Program-made: the position numbers and the translations under genes
Part shown: one piece after another, positions 53,880-64,000 of the stretch
Layout of the letters: each line of letters opens with the position of its first letter
Position numbering within the stretch: the stretch's first letter is position 1
Notes under the pieces: generated by a model
What the model was told of the DNA's origin: nothing
Seen by the model: the letters and a program-made list of their open reading frames with translations, nothing else
The model's database searches: none
Origin: Branchipolynoe longqiensis
Taxonomy: Eukaryota; Annelida; Polychaeta; Phyllodocida; Polynoidae
NCBI GenBank assembly: GCA_030323885.1
Contig: JASIRB010004049.1
Span: forward strand, 62,001-126,000
Length of the DNA: 64,000 nucleotides
Direction: 5' to 3'

Positions 53880-54110
53880 AAATTTATTACACTCCGGAAA
53901 GCGACTAGTGCCCCTACTCGCCCATTGTACTCTAAATTATAGTAGACGATCCAAAGGAAACAATATCGAAGATTATATTATTCAAGTATATTGTATTAAC
54001 AATAAAGGACGTCTTTAAGTTTAACATTCTCGGTCCGCAAAACCGAAAGTGTTCTAAATTAGTCACCATGGAGACACTGGGTTCTTCGTGACCTACTTCA
54101 CCATCGTCAG
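53880..54110. other. No recognisable feature
   Basis: Short frames only. Confidence 0.4.
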
Positions 54111-54116
54111 AGAGCG

Positions 54117-54729
54117 TGTATATAGATGAGAGGGACAACTCTCATACTAGACCGTGTAACAGCTTCCGACTGTGGCGCTCCAAGTGGTGGTTGTTGAACA
54201 GTTTATGCCTACCAGCAAACTCAAGGCATTGTCAATGGCCGTGTGCAATCTTCATACAGAAAAAGTGAAATATCTCTAAAACTACACCACATAGAAACAA
54301 ACTGTTTGGAACACATATAGAAAACATATTCAACGATGAGACTATATTAAATTTGTATGGTTAGGGTTCTGTATTTCTATTAAGTTTGAATAAAATAGAC
54401 GTTTTGCACTGCACATACGGCAAACTCAATGCATTGTCAATGGCGGTGAGCAATCTTCATACAGAAAAAGTGAAATATCTCTAAAACCACATGACCTAGA
54501 CACAAACCGCTTGGAACACATATAGAAAATATGTTTACCAAAAAGATTATATTAAATTTATAAGGTTAGGGTTCCGGATTCCTATTAATTTTGAATAAAA
54601 CTGATGTTTTGCACTGCGTGTACTGTCAAACTCAAGGCTTGTTCAACAATAACCGCGAGAGGCGACAATGTAGCCTGTGTTACCGATTTTCGTGGGAGTT
54701 GTCCCTCTCATCTATATACACGCTCTCTG
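54117..54729. mobile_element. Element E copy 2: satellite-carrying MITE
   Basis: tcagagagcgtgtatataga ... complement at the right end; same terminal blocks as 12786-13630. Two units of the roughly 205-bp satellite start at 54214 and 54419. Confidence 0.8.
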
Positions 54730-55010
54730 CCGTCGTATCTAGGGCAGCTTGCGGTTTCCCGCCAAAACGCGGGCTCGCCATTGGTCGACGGTCTACATGA
54801 ACGCGCTTGAGCGCCATGGGGTCGGTTCTAGCCACACTTTGAGTCAGTCGTCATCTAGTCCCCACTGGATGTCGACCCAAATTCGGTTTTCTAAGAAATT
54901 CTAGGCGAGGTTGTTGGTTCAAGCCCCCTGCCAGTGAGAGCAAGGGGGTACGCACTTGTGGCTGGTTAAGGGCAGCTGAACCAAGGTTTCCTTCATCCTC
55001 GCCACCTTTA

Positions 55011-58000
55011 GGCTCGGATAATATATACAAACTTTTTTTGTAGTGGGAGACGGGCTGTCGCTGGCCTGGTCGCAAGGACGCGACTGGGCACAGAGGTGGC
55101 CACCTCCCAGGCGAGCGGTCCGGGCTCAGAGCCGGACAGTGATGAGTTTTTTGTGTCAGTCCTTTGTGGACTGACTGGCCATGTCAGGCGGATGCGGTTG
55201 ATCGACTGGAATTCACTTCCAGCAGCACGCCGTACCGACAATAAATTGTCCCTCGTCGAGGGCAAGGAATCCGAGGCCCCGGCTGAGGAAGCTCCTTTAA
55301 ATAGTCCTGTGTCTCAATCTTGGGCAGACAGTGACGTTACAGCCCCTCAAGTCGTCCCGATGGAGACTGAGGAGGGCTTTACTGTTGTCTCCGGACGCCG
55401 TCCTAAGGACATAATTGAGGATGACGAGCCTACCACCTCATCTCCAGGTAAGTTGTCTAAACCTTCTAGTTCTGATCGACTTTACAGTGAGCAGCCAACT
55501 GTGTCGCCGTCTCCTAGCAAGCAGGAAACGCGGCCGGCCGCATCTAGTGGTTCCAAGTCACCGACTGGGCAGCCACCTAGACGATCACCGCGCAAAAAGA
55601 CGGTCGTCGAGAGAATCTTCAAATAGCCATCACCTGTTCAACGAACGGAGGCTCAAGTGGATTACGTACTGGAGGAGGAGGTTACCCCTCCTACCGATCC
55701 TACAACCGATCCAGAGTTTGGCGTGATGGCACATCGTCTCGCCCGTCTGGAAAAAGGTGAGCTAATATGGGATAGCGATATCCCTGCTGCTACTATCCCT
55801 CCCCAGTATCCCAGTGAGGTAAATTGTGTCTTCAATAAGAAGTCTATCGGTGCCTACCCTATTAAGAGAGCCACCGAATTGGGTTTAGTGCAGGAATCCG
55901 TCATGGGGAAGCGATACTTCGGTCCCCCGCGACCCACACATAGGTTAGTCATGTACACGCTACCTGATACGCCAAAGAAGCGTAATAAATTGCGTCTCCC
56001 TCCTATTCACCGTAATAAGAATGGGGACTCCGACGAAGAGGACTGGGTTGATGACGATCAAACCGGCCTTGAACCATACGTCGCACAATTAGCCGATATA
56101 ATTACTACTAAACGCGGTATCAATAGGTCTGAATATCAATCAGACGACATTGCACATCTTAAGTTTGTTAGGCATACCTTCAGACCTAATGACCGGTGTG
56201 CATTCTGTGGGTATTTTCTACAGCGAGGTAGTGCCATCCCTTCTAATCTACTAGCTCCCAGGCGTCAATATAAACGGTGGGATGTTCTTGCTCGTCACAT
56301 TTGTGAGGAGCATTTGTATACTGTAGCCAGGTGGTCATGCGACGATCACAAGTCTACACCTTGTCCATTTGCAAAAACAAGTGGGCAACCCTTCCAGACT
56401 GCAAGGAGGGGTTTAATGTTGCGACACTTGATGTCGTTTGGAGTCTGCACGCGAACCGGCCATAGATGCGATCAATCGATCATTGCGTTGCTGGCTCGCG
56501 TTGCCCAAGACCCTACAGTGGCAGACCGGTGCCGGTTCACCTATCAACCGGAACTCAAGTGCCAGTGGGGCCGTGAGGGATCTACGGAAACCGTGAGGCT
56601 GCCCCATCATGAGCACACTCTGGCACGGGGGTGAGACAATGAAAGAGAAGTACTACTTCTCCTCAGTCCACCGCCGTTTGCAGCAGGCCATGGACGGGGA
56701 GGCAGGAATTCCCAGCCGCCCGTCAATGTCCCGCCAACATGATTCCAGCCGCCCCAGGACTTCCAAGGGGCGCCCAGATAAACGCCATCCCGCATTTTCG
56801 TGGCGGATAAAATAGAGCCGAGTATCTCGTATGCCGTGGCCTTGACGGACATAGATGATCCGCCTCTAGTTAAAACTGCTGAGCAAATCGCCGAAGCAGC
56901 CCACTTCAAGGCTGTAGGCGATAAAATTAGAGCGCAAATTGCTCATCGTGCGCCTCCTCAGCCAGCTGCGACTGCAGCCCAACCTGCAACCAGCCAGGCT
57001 GTCCCTTCAAAGCGCAAACAAGCGCATAAGGTGGATCCCGCATTAACAACTGTGGGCACCATCACACCTTCAGTCCATCGAGACTTGAAGCGGCGGGCTG
57101 CTGAAATTAGTACCGCATCTGAGGAGAGTGTACCTGCCGCTGCCGAGGGGAGTCCCTTCCCCCCGGAATTGACTGATTCAGCTAAAAAGCCGCTCCTTGA
57201 GCAGTACGAATGTTTACCGCCAACCGTCCAACATACTCTGCAGATTGATTCCAGGGAGGAGTCTACTGTAGCCATGGACATGTTTAAGGTCATGATTGGA
57301 GACATGGCTACGTTCTGATTAAACCGCCTTGAATCTGTCAAGGTAAATCAGACCTACATCCTTCATGAAGCGCTCAACAAGCAGTTTCAAGAAGCATTGG
57401 CTTGTGATGAAGCCAAAACTTTGGTAGCCCAGAATAGCTACCGCTTCATGATCTCCCAACACGAGGAGCAGATACGTAAATGGGAGGAGATGAACATGAA
57501 TTTCGCGTTCACCTTCGGCGTCAAGGCGCTAGAATGGGACGGGAACCCGGAATCTCTGGACCTGTCCCATATTTCAAGTGCTAAGCTTTTAGCTAGCCTG
57601 CCAGCTGATTACCGACCTACCCAGGTCACAGCAGCTGACAACCTTCCTGCGGCTTCAGGAGGCGCGGCCATTCCAGCTGCCCCTCCACTACCGCAACGCT
57701 GGCTACCAGGGAGCTATAAGACAGCTCCCCTACAGCCATACGTTCCACCGTCCACCTCCTACAAGGGTAAGATGGTTACCCCTAAGGGAAGTTTGGTGGT
57801 GGCCAGACCTGCTACACCACCAGCTGACAAACCAGAGGATCTATCCCTGGTCTCCATTACTGCTGCCATTCACCTTGAAGAGGACATGGCGGTTTGCGAA
57901 GCACTGCTATGAGTGGAGCAGGTTGTTTGCGTGGCACCGCCTCCACTAGAGCCGGTTATTTACGTGGCACCGCCTCTACAGAAGCAAGTTATTTCCATGG

Positions 58001-58446
58001 CACCGCCTCTACAGGAGCCGGTTATTCCCGTGGCACCGCCTCTACCGGGGCCGGTTATTTGCGTGGCACCGCCTCCACAGGAGCCGGCAGTTGTCGAAGC
58101 AACGCTTCAGGAAGTTCCTTCATGTAATGACAACATTCCACCAGCGGTGGGTGTCGCCGCTTTGGAGGTAAGTCTTCAAGACACCCTCCCTACATCTACC
58201 ACCCAGAGGAAATCCCCATCCCCAGGGGGCTCCACAATATCTAGCGGCGAGGAGTGGGAAGATGCTGAGACCATTTTCTTAGATATAACCGTTGTCTCCT
58301 CCACCGCCGCTTCCGTTCACTACAACGTGATGGATCCCTTAGGGGTATTGGTGTACATTGTGGCCACCTACCCCATCATGGACTCAGAGGGCGGCCCGAG
58401 CCCCCCTAGTGAGGATATCCCTCCTCCACCTGAGTCCGCTGAGTAA
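55011..58446 (+). pseudogene. Long unrecognised protein frame with C2H2-like fingers and internal stops
   Basis: One reading frame is coherent from about 55011 to TAA 58444, interrupted by TAG 55624 and TGA 57316 and 57910. Between 56632 and 56781 three more stops occur, but an adjacent frame (56609-56815; YYFSSVHRRLQQAMDGEAG) looks better there, so a pair of compensating frameshifts is possible. Domains: acidic/Ser-Pro N-terminus with EGFTVVSGRRPK; CAFCG...HICEEH (C2H2-like, about 56188-56306) and a Cys/His-rich segment after it; a coiled-coil-like EEQIRKWEEMN; proline-rich repeat. No ATG opens it. Two TGA stops fit CGA decay. Retroelement ORF1/gag or host gene are both possible. Confidence 0.5.
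57925..58090 (+). repeat. In-frame 36-bp repeat (12 residues, VAPPLQEPVI-like)
   Basis: Five units of about 36 bp carry gtggcaccgcctccac and keep the reading frame (VAPPPLEPVIY, MAPPLQEPVIP, VAPPLPGPVIC). The repetition is within the coding frame of the preceding entry. Confidence 0.85.
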
Positions 58447-58504
58447 AGTTGATAAATATTTTTAATTTGCAATATAAATATTTATTATATAACAAGTTAA
58501 CTCT

Positions 58505-58705
58505 TGTTTAAATTAAGCCCAGCACTACTATCGTAGTGCTATGAATTAAATTCTAATTACTTACAGGCTTAGACGCCTAAATTACATTGTTAACTTAAAC
58601 ATATAAATGTAAAGCACTACATACATAGTGCTATAAATTAAATTCTTACTACTTACAGGCCTAGCTGCCTACGTTACTTTTGTAACTACCACATATAAAT
58701 TCAAA
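58505..58705. repeat. Two-unit tandem repeat, ~113 bp
   Basis: agtgctatgaattaaattct, acttacaggcttagacgcc and aacttaaacatataaatg recur from about 58628 with minor changes. Contains the inverted pair agcactac / gtagtgct. Confidence 0.7.
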
Positions 58706-60180
58706 ATTAAATAATCATAAATAATAGGGTTTTTTGGGGAGGCAGTAATATTAAATTAGAAATATAGCTTGTCATATAAAATAGTAGAAAATTGATTATG
58801 TGTTCGTTTTTTATTAACTCTAAATAACCTGATTCTCTGCTCAAAAATAACAAATATATTCATAATATGTATATTTAATATTTCCTATCCATATATTTTA
58901 ATTATGTTCATGTTCTTTTCATTTCCAAAACAACACAATATTACACCGTGTCCGGGAGCCATGGCAACGTTTCCTCTTCTAGACGTCAGCGGTTTCGCGG
59001 GAGCCAGACGCGGGACTGGGATACGTACCCTGCAAAACCGGCCACCACCATCTTCGCTCCAGGGCACCACATCGGGTATTGTTGCTGGGTACATATTCAT
59101 TTACGAGTAAATATTTACGGGGGGGTCGCCTATTTTACAATTAAATAACACAAATACTTATTTTCACACATGCCACCACATAACACACATTTGGTTGTAT
59201 ATATATTTTGTAAATATGTTGTACATTCATTTCTATATATTATCCAAGTAATGTTAGAGCAGTGAATCAGTTATGGCAAGCGTTTATTTCGACCATTTTT
59301 ATAAAGAAGTAATTTAATTTATTCATTTCGGGGTTTCAAGATTATAAGGGGTATTAAAATCTAGTAATAAATTCTCTCTGAGGTCACTATCTAGGCTGTA
59401 GAAAATTTCATTTAAATATAACGTTTATAAATAATATAAATTGGGATCCTTAAATTAAATCAAATACAAATTAAGCCTTAAACCATTTTAAGCAAATATA
59501 AACTTGTAATCCCTATCCACATGGCAATTGTTTAGGCGGCCAGGGGATTACATTATAATAAAAAATTGGTCATGTGGAAGAGATGAGGGTATTTTGAAAC
59601 CACGTCAGAAATTTAAAAATAAAAATATTCCAATTTTATTCCAAAGGTCAAAGTACTTCTTAAATGAAGCAGTATTCCAAATTTCATCCTAAAGAGTCGA
59701 GATCCTATTACTAAAAAATATTGTAAATTTGTTTAGGTATTATATCATAGGGAATACTGGTAAATAAACCCTCACGCACGACCACCAGACCAACAAATTT
59801 AAGGAGTAAAGTATCGCAAACATATCAGAATTCTATAGAGATAAAAGTATTGCGAAGTTCGGTGAAAGTAATACAAAGAAATATTACACCAATTCCTTTA
59901 AAAGTAAAGTAAAGTAAATTTGATTAACACTACACGGCAATTAAATTTCTGGCGAAAATAACTAACCAGTCGAGTAATGTACATATATCATGTAAATATC
60001 ACATATTATCCCAGAAAAAGGTTTTGGACATGTTGGTCCACTTATACATTTTTAAAAAAAAAAGGTGTAAAAGTCATTGTTGGAGGTGTACTAAGAACGG
60101 TTAGAACTGGTGGTAATGGCACCAAAACTCCATTGTTTAAATAATCTTCAAAACTAACGAAATGGCGATGGGCCAGCCCG
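58706..60180. other. AT-rich DNA, no confident gene
   Basis: A 68-codon plus frame at 58904-59110 has no motif. The rest is AT-rich single-copy-looking sequence. Confidence 0.4.
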
Positions 60181-61200
60181 GTAAATGTGGGCTCGCAATT
60201 AGTACGGAAATTTGATTAAACTAAAGCAATTACACATCGCAATAACCTTTTCTAACTTAGTAGGTGCGCGTAAATGCGGTAAGCGTAAATATATCACTAA
60301 TCATCAGAGTTGTAAAATTAGTGTTCCATTGTTCAGGATATTAACTCCATGTGGAAATAATATCAGGTTAAACATAAAACCGTTTGATTGTCAGTTAGGC
60401 GTGTCCACCTAATAATGCAAACGTAAAATACGGTTCCCCGCGAAAAACGCGAGCTCGCATTTTTGGAGCCACCAGCAAGGTTTATCGCGACGACCAGCTT
60501 CTTTCTCTTAGAAGTATCGAGATCCATTGAGTAGTACCCTAGTAGTGCCCCACATTTTCTTGAGACAAATATTTGACCATAATTTCAAAATTTCTAGCAT
60601 AACATAACGACCCGCGATGTTACTGGTCGCAACATTTTTCAGGGATTTCATGTATTGTAATCCATTCTATTCGAATGCGGATTTCATTATTAAGTAGATA
60701 TTTACCATTGAACGATTACACAGCATTCTCCCCGGTTTATTCGTGGAATATTCCTGGTGTTGATGGGGATGAGAGATGCGGCCCCCCCGCATTATGCCTT
60801 TTGCCCGTCCATTGACATTAATGGCAGTCGCTCCGACGGTACCGGCATGTCTGGTACAAACATACCAGGCAGCTTAGCTGGCGAGAAACAGGGAGCACTG
60901 CACAAATTCCACAGCCCTGTGATGATCTCCTTCTGAGAGGGCGGGTATCCCCTAAGAGCGAGGATCGGGTACAATTAGTCCCGCTAGGACATAATTTCAG
61001 GTACCCACAGTAGCCTATTATTTTTCTGGTAATGTCGATTTTTATGGATTTATCCCATTCCATTACCAGATGTTGGCCGCTCCGAAACCGGGACATCACT
61101 TGCAATAAATATGTGTGTTTCTCCATATACGCGGGCTTTTATTCAGTTGCGAGTCGATTACCGCATCTATTGTTTGGCATTGGCTTTCCGTAGGTATTAA
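60181..61200. other. No confident gene
   Basis: Two overlapping minus frames at 60792-61126 are Cys- or Pro-rich; without splice partners neither can be chosen. Confidence 0.3.
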
Positions 61201-61233
61201 CGGCACGCGCCCCCCTGATATTGTCTACTGTAG

Positions 61234-61418
61234 TGTACGGTGAGTTTGGAACCACGGCCGGGCGCTTCATGGTCCGTGCGTTGGCCCCTCATTGGGTCAA
61301 ACCCGACACTAAATTGCGGGTAGACATCCGTATTGCACCTCAAGTGGATTTCCACGAACATCCCAAGTGCTCTAACTGCGACGGCCCGACTTTTCGTTTG
61401 CGCTATTTTTGTCCATAG
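61234..61418 (+). CDS. Candidate terminal exon, unknown protein
   Basis: ctactgtag acceptor at about 61233, then VYGEFGTTAGRFMVRALAPH, KPDTKLRVDIRIAPQVDF and CSNCDGPTFRLRYFCP to a TAG at 61416. Codon content and a CX2C...C pattern look protein-like. No upstream exon identified. Chance frame not excluded. Confidence 0.3.
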
Positions 61419-61439
61419 CGTGGATGTTCGGCAAACTCA

Positions 61440-61690
61440 AGTAGTTGGATTCAAAATTAAACTGGTAAATTTATAATATTAGGCCGCATTTAGGCAGGTT
61501 ATGAACTGCTTTCGAATTTATGGATTTCAATATTAAACTAGTCAATTTAAATTAAGAATATATTAGGCCGCATGTAGGCAGGTAACAAACTGCTAATTGA
61601 ACGTTATGTAATTCAATATTAAACTAGTAAATTTAAATTTAGAATATAGTAGGCCGCATTTAGGCAGGTAACAAACCGTTAACCAAAATT
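61440..61690. repeat. ~90-bp tandem repeat, three units
   Basis: Each unit carries aatattaaactagtaaattt and taggccgcatttaggcaggt (at about 61483, 61566 and 61650). Confidence 0.8.
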
Positions 61691-61699
61691 TAAATTTCA

Positions 61700-62420
61700 G
61701 GTGCAGAGAACTGCTGTTATCGGGTTTGGTCGTAATGCGAAGCATTGCGTTTGATGTGAGGAAAGCAGGAGACCCTCCCCCGCCCCGGGCAGTCGCGCAG
61801 CCTGACACCTCGCCCGACGCCGCCGCGCGTCGCTCCCTCCCCCGCCCTCTGCCGCGCAGCATTCGCGCCTCACCCGACGCCCGCTGCTCGCCACCTCTTC
61901 CCCCCCCCCTCCCCCGGGCCGGCAGCCTTCACACCTCACCTGCTGTCGCCGTCCCCTCTCCCTTATAAGGCCGCCTCCGGCCTCCCTCAGGCACTCGCCC
62001 TCCTGCCGCCTTCCAGATCTCACCTTTTTGACTCTGCCTGTACATTCCTATTGTCCTACATTCCCCTTGGCTCCTCATGAGCTCTTATCTTTGCTTTGCT
62101 CCTCCCGAGCCTGTTATGATCTTCCTCTGTATACTCTGCATGTTGAGGCGTCAATAAACGCCTTTCTTTGACATTCCTGATCCTCACCATGAACTCTTGC
62201 TCCATCTGAGCCCACACATTGACTCTCTTGCCTTGTTCCTATGAGCCCTTACATCCATGTCATTGTTTATTTGCCTTGCTCCTTATGAGCCCTTATCTCC
62301 ATGTCATTGTCTCTTGCATTGCTCCTCATGAGCCTATTACCTCTTATGACCCTTGTACTTAACCTGTTGTTCCTCTGTATTTCTCCTGAGGCGTACAATA
62401 AACGCCTTTCTTCCACCCCT
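61700..62420 (+). repeat. GC-rich promoter-like block with repeated poly(A) signals; possible solo LTR
   Basis: 61770-61990 is CpG-rich and C-rich. A TATA-like ccttataagg lies at 61961-61970. AATAAA occurs at 62153-62158 and 62397-62402, each in gaggcgtMaataaacgcctttctt. Blocks gctcctcatgagcc recur at about 62070, 62278 and 62319. TATA box and poly(A) signal within 200 bp fits an LTR, but no internal element or terminal duplication is seen. Confidence 0.4.
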
Positions 62421-62768
62421 GCCTTGCTTTCCTCCTTTTCGCGCATCAGTCAAACATGGCAGGGCTCCACCAGACCATTGTGTAATCAAAATAGTTCTCT
62501 TGGATTATTAGAGCAAAGACAACCCACAGCCTCACTGCAACATTGAGCGAGGTTGCCGGATGTCCTTACTTTCATATCAATATTGATTTTTCCTAAATTT
62601 CCCTAATATTTTTGCCCTTTCCCATGTGCGACTTACCACTATTGCCTCCTTGTAGTCGTCGTATTCTACTTGTTATGAACTATGGTATTATATGTCTAAC
62701 GACAATAGGTAAATGCTGTAGGTGCAGTTTGCACTAGCCTAGGTGGAAAATATGCAATGTTTATTAGG
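62421..62768. other. No recognisable feature
   Basis: Ordinary AT-rich sequence. Confidence 0.4.
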
Positions 62769-62969
62769 TCATGTGTCCCGCATCTGCGGTATATAATCGT
62801 GACGGTATTCCCGTACGAAAAGTGCCTTAACGTAATTTTCTATACGTATCGACTGTAGTCGATCATGATCCGCCTTGGTCGGTAGCCAGGGGTCGACTGG
62901 GGACATAGCCAGGTTCAATTGCGGACCCGCGGAAAATTTGAGGTGGTTAGTCAAGGGCCATAGGGGCAC
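62769..62969 (-). CDS. Candidate terminal exon, unknown protein
   Basis: Acceptor-like actagtag at 62970-62977 on the minus strand, then 66 codons (PLWPLTNHLKF; PVDPWLPTKADHDRLQSIRI; NYVKALFVREYRHDYIPQM) to TGA, with AATAAA five bases beyond (plus 62758-62763). Stop, poly(A) signal and composition favour a real last exon. Upstream exons not identified in the window. Confidence 0.4.
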   Translation of the reverse strand: MPLWPLTNHLKFSAGPQLNLAMSPVDPWLPTKADHDRLQSIRIENYVKALFVREYRHDYIPQMRDT

Positions 62970-62994
62970 CTACTAGTCCGGGTACTACACGGGG

Positions 62995-63110
62995 GAAGCC
63001 GAGAAATAACTAGCTTCATCGAGGGAACTGGCTATCGTTATTTCCTTCCCCTGGGGAAGATGAGAAATAACTGGTTTCAACCAGGGAAATGGCCACGTTA
63101 TTTTCTTCCA
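62995..63110. repeat. Short imperfect tandem duplication
   Basis: ggggaagccgagaaataactagc and ggggaagatgagaaataactggt (62992, 63053) start two units of about 60 bp containing aggga.atggc and cgttatttYcttcc. Confidence 0.55.
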
Positions 63111-63314
63111 ATGGTTGCTAGTAGGCGTAGAATAAACTTATTATTTTGTCCATAACATTGAATTACCCAGTTCGACCGGCTCCGACAGGGTCGGCCTGTG
63201 AGTTTGACATGGTTTGCGGGAGTACGCATTATAAACAAGAATGTTTATAGGTCGTTTAATGGCCAAAATTTTCAGGAAATTAGCAGGTTGAACAGAAAAC
63301 CAGTGGTGCAAAGT

Positions 63315-63541
63315 AATTACACTTGCGTGAGTATGCATTGTTAGGAATATCTATTAAACATCTTATGGACAGGATTGTTAATGTCATTTGGTACGACCTT
63401 CACGGGTAAATGTATAACACGTAAATTAATTACACTTGCGTGCCTATGAGTTTTAGAAATAACTAATAAACATCTTGCAGAAAGGATTGTTAATGTCGTT
63501 TGGTACGACCTTCACGGGTAAATATATAACACGTAAATTAG
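63315..63541. repeat. ~113-bp tandem duplication
   Basis: aattacacttgcgtg ... ggattgttaatgtc ... tggtacgaccttcacgggta ... aacacgtaaatt occurs at 63315-63427 and 63428-63541, about 85-90% alike by eye. Confidence 0.8.
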
Positions 63542-64000
63542 TTGTAAATTTAACGTTACATAATACTGCAGATTTATCATTACATCAGACTGCAGTATTA
63601 TCAATTGCCGCACTTGACAGTTTGACGCTGTCAATATATAATGTATATATATCTATTTTATTTAGGGTAGTCCCCCCGTGCCTAAGTAGAGCACTGCAGC
63701 TGCCTAAGGTGCTATTTGTTGTATAGCTTAGACGGCACGGTGGGAACCAACTGTTAGATAGTGGACGGCCCCTTGCACTGAGTTTGCAGGGCCAGATGTT
63801 AATTTTTAAGCCGTTATGAGAGCTCACGGCTCCTTTCCTGTTTTTCATTTTGCTTAACGCATATATATACAAATTTTTAAAATTTTTAAAAAACATGGTG
63901 TAAAAAGAAAAAATATATTATAAAATATATATATATATATAATACAACTTGGTTTAAATAAATTTTTTAAAAAGAAGGAATATTTAATGATGATCAGTAT
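63542..64000. other. No gene; AT-rich end of window
   Basis: Contains a short tatatata tract at about 63926-63942 and scattered short frames. Confidence 0.5.

Noticed and set aside
55415..55726. 103-codon frame overlapping the 55-kb gene
   Set aside because: Shadow frame of arginine/leucine-rich composition; the main frame reads through coherently.

Overview
The window is animal genomic DNA, most likely from a marine invertebrate; the phylum cannot be fixed from sequence alone. The evidence is tRNA-headed SINEs with short-tandem tails, non-LTR elements of several lineages, a Ngaro/DIRS-type tyrosine-recombinase retrotransposon, Ty3/gypsy relics, many miniature inverted-repeat elements (MITEs), long CA/TCTG microsatellites, and small genes with GT..AG introns. 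No rRNA, no functional tRNA gene, no CRISPR and no bacterial operon is visible. Almost every long open frame in the microsatellites is an artefact.

Layout. 1-24.6 kb is a mobile-element graveyard. It holds a PHD-finger LINE ORF1 relic, a MITE built of CCGGAC repeats, a minisatellite, and a five-level nested insertion stack (3.88-7.53 kb). It also holds two giant inverted microsatellite arrays each lying inside an inverted-repeat element, a family of 9-bp-TSD MITEs, nested SINEs, a perfect 143-bp hairpin and two decayed LINEs. 24.75-29.89 kb is an apparently intact Ngaro-type element (gag, RT/RNase H, tyrosine recombinase) with split direct repeats, flanked by an identical 161-bp duplication and abutting an older diverged copy of its own terminal repeat. 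30.3-34.1 kb and 35.3-42.3 kb are two broken Ty3/gypsy elements.

42.9-50.0 kb is the most gene-like region. On the minus strand lies a small three-exon gene (216 codons once an insertion is ignored) with conserved splice phases and the motif order of an SGNH/GDSL-type hydrolase. Fragments of at least two paralogues lie upstream. A CCGG-targeting MITE interrupts the last exon of the first copy; the second carries a one-base frameshift. 50.0-52.9 kb is a nearly complete CR1-like LINE with one nonsense codon. 55.0-58.4 kb holds a long, otherwise unrecognised protein frame with C2H2-like fingers, a 12-residue proline-rich repeat and several in-frame stops. 58.5-64 kb is AT-rich, with short tandem duplications, a GC-rich LTR-like block and two candidate terminal exons.

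How it fits together. The window records successive insertions: elements with recognisable target duplications (TGA, CCGG, 8-9 bp, 13 bp) allow pre-insertion sites to be reconstructed, and relative ages can be read from the nesting. The only candidate host-type genes are the SGNH-like family and the 55-58 kb frame; both show decay.
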